A stretch of DNA of 64,000 nucleotides from Helochares maculicollis (Eukaryota; Arthropoda; Insecta; Coleoptera; Hydrophilidae), in assembly GCA_033557835.1 (NCBI GenBank), contig JAWQRO010000002.1:1-64000 (forward strand), read 5' to 3'. Positions within the stretch are counted from its first letter, which is position 1, and each line of letters opens with the position of its first letter. The translations under genes were made by a program, and so were the position numbers. The notes below the pieces were generated by a model. It had not been told where the DNA came from. It worked only from the letters and a program-made list of their open reading frames with translations, and ran no database searches. Below, in pieces: positions 40,970-51,700 of this stretch.

Positions 40970-41593
40970 GTGAGATCAAAATTTGAAGAATGTGAAAGGG
41001 CCAAAAAGATAGGCAAACCAAAATATTATGAGAGTGCAATAATATTTTCAAGGCATTTTAGCCAGTGCAGATTTACTCAATATATGTCTAATAAATCCAA
41101 TATATTCGGTGTCAAATTCAGGCTTATATCAAATGATGACAACAAAGAAGTTTAGAATGCTTATATTCATTTGCAAAAAGAGGAATAACGATCATTGTCC
41201 GTTCCCCTGAGTGAATGTGTTGTTCTGAAATTTGTCTATTAATAAAAGAATTATTAAGCATAACTTTTTCACCAATATGGTCAAAATAATTTGCTAAAAA
41301 GCAACTCTAGTTACTATAAGAAACCAAAACGAAATACCAAAAGCAGCCAAACAAAAAAAGAATAAGATATACCACTTTTCCATTTTGCTTTGTAAATTAA
41401 AAAAATGTTGGTCTTCTATATAAAAGCAAGCCAAATAAACGAGTGGCTATTTCAAGTTTTAATCATAAAACTGATAAAAGTGACAAGAAACATTAACCAA
41501 AACCAATAAAGCTTTATAATGGCACAAAATTTGGAGTTAATATGAAATGGACAGAAAATTTGGTTCTCATCGATAGCCCCTATAAATATGATT
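40970..41593 (+). mobile_element. piggyBac-family transposase pseudogene
   Basis: Decayed reading frames line up with piggyBac (PGBD) transposases in the correct order. RFTQYMSNKSNIFGVKF at about 41069-41119 matches the strongly conserved RGR-x-F-x-QY-M-P-x-KP-x-K-F/Y-G-IK block. NFFTNM near 41265 matches NFFTS. LVTIRNQNEIPKAA near 41308-41350 matches the LVGTIRKNKREIP block. YKSKPNKRVAISSF at about 41419-41463 matches the YKPKPxKxVxLLS block. KPIKLYNGTKFGVN at about 41503-41544 matches the KP-x(4)-YN-x-TKGGVD block. Stops and frameshifts separate the blocks, and the GGVD-type acidic residue is lost (GVN), so it is dead. Terminal inverted repeats and TTAA target sites were not located. Confidence 0.85.
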
Positions 41594-42917
41594 CAATGTT
41601 TTAGATTTGGCTTTTAAAAATTGTTGACTCCAATACAAACAATTGGCAGGAATACAAATACAACAAAAAGAGTGTTTGAATATGCAGATTAGTTTTCAAT
41701 TGAATATAGAACAGGGACAAATGTAAAAAATATATCTTTGCTTAAAACTTACAAACAATAATTCCATTCTTTTTTCAAAAACATAGGTATATAATAGTAA
41801 ATAAATACGTTTTTTCTTGTCCCTAAGTAAAGTAATTTTTTTTTATTATTTAATATGCAGTAATAATATATTAAATTGCTGTATAATATAAAATATTTAA
41901 ATGCATTTATCTATGCAAAAATTATTTTTTCACAAAGAAGTCATTTTGCCTACTTGTAGGTCTTTCTTCATTACTTATCTATTCCCGACAGACACTTTCC
42001 TCGACCAATCGAAGCAAAGCAATTGCCTATTTTGATTAGTGAATTTGCACGGCGCTAAAATCTTTTTTTTTTTTTCGAAGAAAACAACTTTCTAATTTTC
42101 ACATAGTTCGATTTACTTTGCGATCGATTCTTCAAGAAGCAAATACTAACGAGCTTCTTACGGGCATTGCACTGCCTATTACCCTAGTTTGCGGATCTAT
42201 TATTCCAATAGCCCCTTAGAGAAATTGGGTCATTTCCTAGACCTGGAAAACAGGTGCGCCTGAGCGCGCAGCGAGCGACCGAACAAAGTTTTAATCCTAT
42301 CATTTCTAAATTTTCCATGTATTTAATTAAGAAAGAGAAAGAGACGAATTTAATCAAAACACTGTCTTTATGGTAAAACAGAGTCAAGCGAGATTGATTT
42401 AATTTTGCAATGGGCGCATTATAAAATTATTCCATTGAAGGAAAATCGAGACACCGAGACACTGAAATATGTAAACAATCATAATGCATACGTAGTGGTC
42501 ACAACTCTCATCATTACCAACTCTAGGTGACTCATGCACCTGCAAAATTCCTTGGTGATTTAACTGTTAATAAAAACCGCCCTTTTACATTAATTAAAAT
42601 ACAAACTGTCTTTAATTTTCGCGCAGTAATATCTAAGATATAGAAAATCTAGCAGGTAGTACTAATGTCAAAAGTATGCGTGGCCTGCTTGATTATTACA
42701 TGGTTAACGCCCAGAAGTTGTTGCCTTACCTGTTTAAATTGTTGTTTAAAATCCCGCCCCAGCTTTGGTAAATATTTGTATACAATGCACAACGAATCAC
42801 ACACTTTATACACTGCTCATCCTGATTATCTAATCAGTCCTTATCGTTCACCAATGATAGCGAAAATTTCAAACATTTCGTTTTGTAAATATACACACAA
42901 CACACGTATTGTTGCAG
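41594..42917. other. intergenic DNA with a small GC-rich patch
   Basis: This stretch holds a T13 run near 42063 and a GC-rich patch at about 42235-42290 containing ACCTGGAAAACAGGT, an imperfect hairpin, and GCGCCTGAGCGCGC. The patch resembles a promoter-like island. An 85-codon open frame at 42665-42922 is Cys-rich but looks like chance. No gene is confirmed. Confidence 0.4.
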
Positions 42918-43043
42918 GTTAACCGCTACCCAACATCAACTCCTGTTCCTGCGATTCGATTGCCAACTGAAGAAGCGAAGCGACGTTTTGAAATTCTTGT
43001 AGGGACATGCGCAGTTTGCTTTTACCTGTATTTACGTATCCAG
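42918..43043 (+). other. orphan exon-like segment, 42 codons, unknown product
   Basis: A TGTTGCAG acceptor and a GTAAAT donor flank 126 bases that are open in phase 0. They encode a peptide starting VNRYPTSTPVPAIRLPTEE, with a charged patch and then a hydrophobic segment around EILVGTCAVCFYLYL. The base composition is higher in G+C than its flanks. I do not recognise the protein, and no partner exon is evident upstream or downstream. Reading runs open past the donor to a stop at 43173-43175. It may be an internal exon of a gene with distant exons, a microprotein, or chance. Confidence 0.25.
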
Positions 43044-45474
43044 GTAAATAAGTTGGTAGAAATTATTGGTATTTATTATGTACGAGATTTAAATTGTCAC
43101 GATCAGCTTAATATTTGTTATTCGATTTTGCAATGGTACCATAGAAAAATATCATGGGCAATCGTTCTCTATTAACAATTTTTATTGATTAATTATAATC
43201 CATGTATTCAAAATTCTTTAACGAGAAATGAAAATTTAATTGGCCATCTACTGGTGACAACAATAGGCGTCCTTATAGTTTTCTATTAAGAATGCCAAGT
43301 TAAGCTTTCATGTACAAAATGTAAATGAAACATTCAATCTACAATGTAAAATTTACAAAGCTGCACTTAACATTCCCGCATACATACTTGTATAAAATTA
43401 ATGAAAATAAAAACCTAACCTTTAAAGAGTAACATATTAATCAATATTAATAAAGACATAGCAATCGTTATAATAAAGTCATAGTTAAATAATAAATAGT
43501 CCTGCTATAATTCCTTTCTTTTGATTATAAAAAATCCTACAGATACATTTTAATATTGAAATACCTTTAGAACCATCAATCTCAAAGTATAGTAAAAAAT
43601 TTTTATAAATGCTTTAAGGAATATCAAACAAAGCAAATGCTGGAAAAATTTTTAAAAATTGAAAATCCATAGCAAATAAATTCTAAATGAGTCCTTGACC
43701 CTAATCATGATTGAAAATGTTGAAAAATCCAAAATGTTTACTTCTAGGCAAACCGTGGAGCATCATATTTGATTCTTAATTTTATAATTATTATTACCAA
43801 AATATTTTCTGAAAATAATTAAGGAATATAAAGATAATCAGTCATGATGCCATTGTGAACAACAGAAATTAAAACAAATCAATACGGAGAAGACTCGGGA
43901 ATTGATTTCAGGGCTAACTCTTAACACTACTCTTAAGACTACTTATAACTAATCATGAAATACAAATAATTCATCTTTGAAAAAACTATAATTGATAGAA
44001 AGTATATGATCGTAATTGATAACAACTCATGAAATCTAGTCAACTAAGGTTTATCATGAATACTAATCACAGTCAATTCTGAATCTTGTAAATAAATCAT
44101 AAATATTAATTGCAACAAATCATTGCGAACTATATGCAAAAACTAATTGAAGATTGATATTTAAAGTAAATCACGAAGACAGATAATTAAATTACACTCT
44201 AAATCAATCTAGAAAGTATTAACTTAATGTAGACTCATAGACTGCATTTTAAAATCAAATGACAAAAAGAAATTTTAATTAATTCCTGTGAATTAATTCA
44301 AAACAAAATCTTGAGAATCAATTGTGATAAATCTTGTAATATAATCCTGACAAACTTGTACAAATCTTATAACAATCAATTCAACGAAATTAAATAATGC
44401 TTTGTATTTTCGAAGCAAAGGCAAGAACAACCAATTAAATTGAAAAATCAAAAATACTAGGGTAACCTTTCATTTCATATTATCTGAACTATCTATAATG
44501 TCTTATTTTTAAAGACTGCAAATTTTAGGGTATCGTCATGGTTTTTGTTCTTTCTTTACTCTTAAAATTAACAACCGATTTCTCTCAAAGAGATAATCAA
44601 CTTTTAAACATTACATACACTTTGAAATAAGAGCAATAGCTTAGCATAAGTAATATCCTTTTTACGTAGACATGGAAAATATGAAGCCAGCAAAATCTTA
44701 GCTAATTAAAAAGCCAGTACTGAAACTTAAATTGTGTAAAATTTGAAATATCAGTAACAGCTCATTATATGGATCAAATTATTTGAGTATATCAGCTGTA
44801 AGCATAGAACTGCAAATATTAAAAACTTTTAAAGGTTAATTAGTCATTGCTGTCGCACTCAATACTCTAAAATTGAATTTTACTCTAGATAGCATTTCCA
44901 TTGAAGAAAATAAAATCTCCGCATAATATTACAAATCCATTTTATTCTTCTACTCATTCACTTTTTATGTACATAATTTTAACTTACGTTACAATATCAC
45001 AAGTGTACCAAGAATAAATTAGATAAGTATTGAAAGTAGAGACCAAAATTAGAAATTCGCACAATCTAAATCAATTTTACACAACAATTATTTTATATAG
45101 GTATATATTTCTTCCTAAAAATTATACAATATGCATCTAAATAGGGCATTATAACATGCTAAGGTACTCTAGGAGTAAAATAATGGTTATATTAAGGCTC
45201 TAAAATTTCATGTGATTAAATTTGTTTATCTAAAGTGTCTCTTCTACAAAATACCGCTATAGCTAAAATCGATTTGTAATTGTATTGTGAATCCTTGTCG
45301 ACCATCTAAGGAGGTGTTGAAATGATAGCACTTTCACTTCTAATTAATAAAAATGCATTTAAACACGCAGTAATGAAAAACCATCAACAAAAAATAAAAT
45401 TAAAAACCGTTTGTACAATAATATTGTAATAAGCCTAATCTAGTCTTTGAATAAATACTAATTATCTAATTACG
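43044..45474. other. AT-rich intergenic DNA and EMC7 3' flank
   Basis: No gene is seen. From about 43940 to 44460 the text is low-complexity, with many near-copies of AAATCA/AATCATGAA words, probably an old simple repeat. A minus-strand AATAAA (plus TTTATT at about 44941) may end the EMC7 transcript, giving a 3' UTR of about 530 bases. Confidence 0.45.
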
Positions 45475-46185
45475 CTATTGTCTTTTCTTAGCTTTTAATG
45501 TTTTCTTGTTGGATTGCTGCTGGGATTGTTGAGGCGAGCCGGCAAAGAAATTTGTGACCATGTCGGATACTTCAGGCATCTCAAATTTAGTTAAGCTTCC
45601 TATCTGCTCCATTTCCTTCTTTGTTTCAGGGTCGTTCAGCATTTTTGGTAAGATCATGATGATGAGGAGTGGCAACACCATCATGAGGATCATAGGATTG
45701 AACAAAAAGTCGGTTATGCGCCATTGTTCTCTAATTTGGAAATACTTCGTCCTGCCGATGGGCTTGAGTTTCAACGGATAGGATACTTGAATTACTTGAG
45801 AAGTCTGAACGTGATTGACTTTTCGTGCACGGAATTTCCCTTTCGAATTGATTTCAACGCGGACAGGTTCGTATGTGTATTCAGAGTTCAATACCTCCAA
45901 GACGTAAGATCCTGACGGTATGTTGTGGACGATGAAAGTCCCATCTTCCTTTACAAAGCCCAAATATTCACCGCCGTTCACGTGGATTTTAGTATTTGCC
46001 TGCCAATTTGGTTGTGTAAATGGGGGGTCCATGGGGTAAACCCTTCCATCTATAATATACCGACCTGAGTCATTTTCTTCTTCTAAACTGTTTTCAGCAC
46101 TATGCACTATGGTAATTACAAGTGAAAATGCAGTAAGGTAAAAGAAATTCGTTGTAAAATACATTTTTGATCTATGTGCTGTCAA
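45475..46185 (-). CDS. EMC7: ER membrane protein complex subunit 7
   Basis: EMC7 is the lumenal beta-sandwich subunit of the ER membrane complex, which inserts tail-anchored and multipass proteins. The single exon encodes up to 236 residues. A second Met at residue 8 (46162-46164) begins a cleaner signal peptide, MYFTTNFFYLTAFSLVI, and is my preferred start, giving 229 residues. The lumenal domain carries the expected GRVYP, THVNGGEY-like and EDGTFIVHNIPSGSYVLEV blocks of the family. Then come YPLKLKP, a single transmembrane helix (MILMMVLPLLIIMILP, about residues 164-179) and a cytosolic tail with the family's MLNDPETKKEMEQ signature and a Gln/Lys-rich end. Length and order match orthologs well. 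No intron interrupts it. A GCTGTCAAAA word at 46179-46188 overlaps the region just before Met8, hinting that transcription may start close to here. Confidence 0.93.
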   Translation of the reverse strand: MTAHRSKMYFTTNFFYLTAFSLVITIVHSAENSLEEENDSGRYIIDGRVYPMDPPFTQPNWQANTKIHVNGGEYLGFVKEDGTFIVHNIPSGSYVLEVLNSEYTYEPVRVEINSKGKFRARKVNHVQTSQVIQVSYPLKLKPIGRTKYFQIREQWRITDFLFNPMILMMVLPLLIIMILPKMLNDPETKKEMEQIGSLTKFEMPEVSDMVTNFFAGSPQQSQQQSNKKTLKAKKRQ

Positions 46186-48771
46186 AATATTTAAGCTGTC
46201 AGATGGGAACCATAGAGTTAATAAGAGAATACCATAGAGTTAATACTTGTTATATAATACTTAGTTGTCATCTCTTCTTCTTTATGCATTGAGGAGGGAT
46301 ATAAATTTAGTTCGCCACTACAACAATAACGCCGGTATTACGATTAATGTTCTTTCGTTTATAGGTTTGTGTTATAGAAATGCAAATAAATTTGTATGCA
46401 TTTTAAGTATTATCTCATTAAAAGACAATGGTTTACATATTTTTACTGTCTATTCCATTGCAATGTTTAGGGAAGCAGGACTTTTTTAACTTTGAAACAG
46501 AAGAAATATTAAAATGTTCATTTGCAGCTTCTTTTTTAAATATATAACTTTCATACCTTTTATTCCTTTCATAAGCAAGTTTTCAAAATCAGCAGTTTTT
46601 TTTAATAGAAACTGAATTTTATGTTTTCTCACGGAAGCCATCTTTTTTAACATGAATATTATATCAAAATCACCCCTTATATTCGTTTTTGATTGAATTT
46701 CCAAAAGTTGGCAAATTATAAAAGACTGTGTAAAAAGTCTATTAAAAAAACTCTAATATTTTAAAGCACTTAAAAATTTAATAGGCTAATTAATATCGCT
46801 TTAAATCATCAATCTTATAAATAACCACAATATATTTCTTCGTAAAGTCACGCCGATTAAATATCATAGATACACAGGATATATTGTATTATCAATTTTT
46901 CATGTTAATGTGGAAATCTAACAAACTAATATTGTATTTTGCAAATGAACCTTGCTGTTGTTTTTTATAAATCATTACTTTGTAAACAAAATATCTGTTA
47001 AAGTATTAAAACTGGAGCACCTAAGAACAGTATTTTGCAAAATCTTGAATCAATAGTATTGAGTAGGTGATGGTAAGCATCGAACTACTTAATTCAGAGA
47101 GATTTATACTACAAAAAACATAGATGCGAGAGAACTTTATAAGCAACTCGATCTGCTCTAGTGCTCCACAAGCATATTGGTTTTATATCGTGAATCACAT
47201 TGCTGTTTTCACAGGATTGGATTATCTGGAATATGAAATATTCGAGAATTACAATGTGTGGGAAAAGAGAAGGGCGCGCTCTTGAACAGTAGATCTAGTA
47301 TATAAAATATGACTTTACCTCGTTGTGAATAATGCACATACTCAAACAAAGACAGGCTGAAAATAGATACAGCACTGTAAAAAAACTGATTTCTCATGTT
47401 ATATAACGCAATGTAAATACTCTTAGAAAAATATAATAAAGTCCGAACAAACATAACTGGAGTTAATATGATTATAGTACATAACATTTTCTCTTTTTTT
47501 CCTTCTCCTAGAATTCTCTACTTTCTTTAGTCTCCTGCTTGCTTTCATAAAACTGATCGTCATTGTTGGCTTTGTAAAAAGTAATACGTAGTTGATCGGA
47601 GCATCAAAACTGTTATTTTTAAATTGTTAAAGGTTCAAATTAAGTAGGACGTAGAATTAATGAAATCACTACATATGATCCCATACTCTGAAGTGTGGGG
47701 CTTTTTTAACGGAAGAAAATGCATTTCCATAAAACACATAACTTGTATACATCAGTTAATGTTGTTGTTCCAAAAAATTTCCGATAGCTAAAGAAAATAA
47801 GAAGCAAAGACGCATCTCTTTACTTTGTGGGTATCATTAGAAAATCTGGCTGCCTTTTCTTTGACATGATCGGCCGTAATCTGATTGTTGGAACCAATTT
47901 TATCTAAAGGAAGATTTAAAGTAATGTAGGTCTGCATTTCTGAAATACAGTAGAACATCAACAATCCACTGCAATATTTCTAATTGGCATCTTTGTATTG
48001 CTTAAATACTATATAATATTACTTAGTACCTTCTTTTAAGATGATAACATCAATATAAAGAATTCGATACTTTTTGTATTATAATACTCGACACTTTCAT
48101 ATTCCTTTCCAGATCCTTCAAGTGTATTTTCAATCATATTGTACATCCGTCGTCAAGCTTAACTAATTACATTTACTTTTGGTATTCGGTGCTTTTAGGT
48201 ATATCCACTTCCGATTTCATAGTCTTACAGAACGATTGGCAACCTTGCTCGTGTTAAACTTTTAACTATCCTTAGAAGTTAATCTTTCACATAATCATAA
48301 ATAATAAGAAACCTGGTTATTTTCTTTAAAGACAAATAATAATAAACTCTAGAAATATCTGTGGATTTTAAAACCTGCATTACTTTATCTGTTGTAAACA
48401 TTTCATCCTAGTTTTAAATACTAATAAAACCACATTCTCACACAGAAAACAAATTCAAACGCCTGTCATCTGTCAAGCGTTTGCGTCAAAATTAAGGCGC
48501 CATTTTTGTGTTTTCTAATCTCAAGTTGATTTTGATTAGTCTATGTACATACTTTTTGAAGGTAATGATTTAACGCTAAACAATTTTGTATCGTACCAAA
48601 AAGTGACTCCATAAAGTAATAAGACAAGGTTTTTTACTACATGTGTGTTTACGTTATCATAGAACTGTGTTGGTTTGAACGTTGAGGCTTCCATAACCTA
48701 CTGGATAGTTTTGTAATAATTAAACAGTTTTATTTTATTGTAATTGGACAGTGATTTCAAATTAAATCAAA
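46186..48771. other. divergent intergenic region between EMC7 and the PWWP gene
   Basis: EMC7 and the PWWP gene point away from each other across about 2.6 kb. Open frames here are all under 95 codons and unsupported. The last 350 bases, around 48455-48545, have a denser promoter-like text with TGTCATCTGTCAAGCG, CGTCAAAA and AAGGCGCCAT. They probably contain the transcription start of the downstream gene. Confidence 0.5.
48484..48491 (+). promoter_or_regulatory. CGTCAAAA motif upstream of the PWWP/IBD gene
   Basis: Same word as at 5341, 27932 and 62748, about 281 bp before the ATG at 48772. It is preceded by CTGTCAAG, similar to the CTGTCAAA that precedes the GMPPA copy. Confidence 0.35.
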
Positions 48772-51700
48772 ATGAAGAAAGGAAAATCATTCAATATAGG
48801 AGACAAAATTTTTGCCAAAGTAAAAGGATATCCTGCTTGGCCTGCAAAGGTAAATTTCTTCTACCTAATCTGTAGGTTATGTTTATTTAATAGTCCTTCG
48901 TATTTATTTTTATAGGTGGTGAACAAAAAGGACAAAAAGTACGAAGTGCTCTTTTATGGGACGAAAGAAACGTAAGTAAATGTTCATTTACTCAAATTAT
49001 TCATGATATTTGTACTCTAGACATTAATCTCTAAAACGCCAAATGCAAATCGGACAGGCAATTTATATATATTCGCCCTTAACACAGTGGCGTATCTAGA
49101 AATGTCGGAACTTTCCAGAATTATGATTATCTTGTCCTTCTTTCTTCCCCTACTCCCATAACTGTTACCTAAACTATAAACAATCTGGAATGTCCACATG
49201 ACGAAAACTCTACGAGCCGGAAAGTTTTGATTAATTTAATTTTAAAAAATCATACAAAATTCGTAGTTTAGCATTGATTTCTGCTTAATGACCTTTAAAT
49301 AATCAATATAAATTAGTTACCATTTTAGAATTTAAAATTAATGATTTAGCTTCGAAATTCACTTGATGTACGTTTAATATTTTATCAAGTTCTTCATTTC
49401 AGTTTGTCAAATTGCATCAATTAAATAATTTTATCGCTCAGCTAGTGATGTAAGTGTGAAAGCCGAGTAGTTTTGGAATTTTTAAAAAAGTACTTTTATT
49501 CAACAAAATAATATCCATTCTGAGAAATAATAGTTTATTAACTTTACAGCGAGTTTTATTGCAAACAAATGTAGAGGTAAATTCATATAAGCTGTTCAAA
49601 CAACCGAATTATTCAAAACTAATTACATTTTCAGTCATAACATGTAGATGCTATATTAAATCGGAAAAAGTGCTCTATATGAATATGAAGAAAACATTTT
49701 ACAAACTAAAAGAAATCATTCTAGAATATCAAAAACAAATTCAATGCAGAACCTTACACAGTTCATATTTAAATGCAATAAAAATAATCTTACGAGCGGC
49801 AACACCAACTACTTTAAGACTTCAAAGAAAAGTATGGCTATAAGATAGTATATAGAATTTGCAAATTATAGAAACTGCAAAATACGAGGTCAAAATTTAA
49901 AGATAGTGCAGAAGAATATAAGACAAAAATTTTTATGGTATGCTTATTTTGACCTTTTGTCTAATAAATATTCTAATATAATGATTCCAGGTGCATTTTA
50001 ATTTGCCGAAGTAGGTAAAGTTTATTATTTTGCAGACAAAGCAAAAAGCTAAAATACTGTGACAAATTTTCTCTAGTATTTCAACGTTTTTAATTAATTA
50101 TTTAAATTTAAAGTTAAAACTGCTTATCAGCTATCAATGTCGCTAGAGGATATCGAAAATGCTTGACATTCTTCAATAATTTAATTCATATATAGAATTA
50201 CTGTACTTTCAGATAAGATTTTAAGTTATCAACAGATGTTGATGATACAACAAAAAATTTGGAATGTCTGCACGAGTTTTTTAAAACATGCATGGTGAAA
50301 ATGCTTAAGGTTGAACAATCCTAATAAATACCGTTAGAAATATTATTTTTAAATTATCGAAATTATTTTAATAAACATTGAAAAAATCATCTTGTCAGTA
50401 TTGTATTCATTTAGTACAAGTTGTGCACAATATCATATAATATAATTGACATAAATTTAAGGGCTCTTAATATTCAAAAATCCACTATAATAAGAATATA
50501 TTTTTTGTTATTAAAAAATGGCACAAAGAAAGTTAATGCATGCTTATTGACAAAAATTGCATATCAGAAGAAGATCCATGTATGAATGCGTTGCGAACAA
50601 GATGCTTAATTGATATAATACGTAATTAATATGGGTTGTTCATGCAAATGTTTTTTAAGTTTATTACTCATTTGCTAACAACAACCCTAAAGAATATAAA
50701 AGATGCTTGCCGACGGACATTTCTCAAGTTTAAATTGTTCGTGCGATTGCATCTAACAAGAACCATCTCAACTTTCCCCATGTTCCTACAAACACTTACT
50801 TTTTTCTGTTACAGGGCTAATTTGAAACCAGAAGATTTATTCTATTACCTGCAACACAAAAGCACATTTCTGAAAAAAACCATAAACCGAAAGTACTACC
50901 TAGAGGCAGTTGAAGAAATTGAATCAGATATTAAAAATGCAGGTGGAACCGATGGAAATGATGAAGCTGTTGAGGCTGATGTTTCAGGCATTGACTTGAA
51001 CGAGTCGGAAAATAAACTTGCTGCTAAAAGAAAACGCTCGAACACACCTGATACGACAAGCGTTGGCCAGCCTCCCAAAAAGAAAGCAAGTAGAAAAAAT
51101 TCCACGACGGATGTAACTGCAAAAGCTCAGCAAAATGGGGAAATCGAAAATGATCCAGGATTCGAAAAGGACCTTGAAAGCAAAAATGAGTCCGTAGCTG
51201 AAAATGAGCTTGAAACAAAAAAAGAATCTGAAAGAAAAAAAGAAACCACAGAACTCAATGGAAGTTCAACAACCAAAACTGAAAGGTACACGCTTTAAAT
51301 ATTTAAATTTATTTTATAACCGCATAACATGATGCATGGTAAGTAATTTTATGAACCAGTAATATATTGAAATATCAAGCAATAGCAGTAATTTATGTTG
51401 TTCAATTAAAGTGAGAAACCTCATGATGAAAATGAAAAACCGCCAGGAGAAAAAAGAAAACGAGGGCCCAAACCGAAGAAAGCTAATAATACTTTAGATA
51501 CTTATGTTATTAAAAGTGAACCTAACAGCCAAGAGTCTGTGGTAGAAGAACCGAATAGCGAGATTTCTATCATATCAGCTGATTACTTAAGACATTTAAT
51601 AGAATATGCATCTATAGTAAGGAAAAATGAGGACCTGTATAAAAGTAAGAAAATATATTTTTTATGTTTGAGGTAGCAAATGTTAGCCAAATCTTGTTTT

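Noticed and set aside
42665..42922. 85-codon Cys-rich open frame
   Set aside because: Its frame does not splice into the exon-like segment at 42918 without a stop, and it has no family match.
43940..44460. Possible regularly spaced repeat array
   Set aside because: The AAATCA/AATCATG words recur without constant spacing or repeat length. It is low-complexity DNA, not a CRISPR-like or ordered tandem array.
49559..49843. 94-codon open frame in the large PWWP-gene intron
   Set aside because: AT-rich composition, no recognisable domain and no promoter or partner exon. Likely chance.
50636..50814. Upstream ATG that would extend exon 3 of the PWWP gene
   Set aside because: A strong pyrimidine-rich acceptor ends at 50814, and the PWWP core is encoded by the two preceding exons with matching phase. 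The extension is intron.
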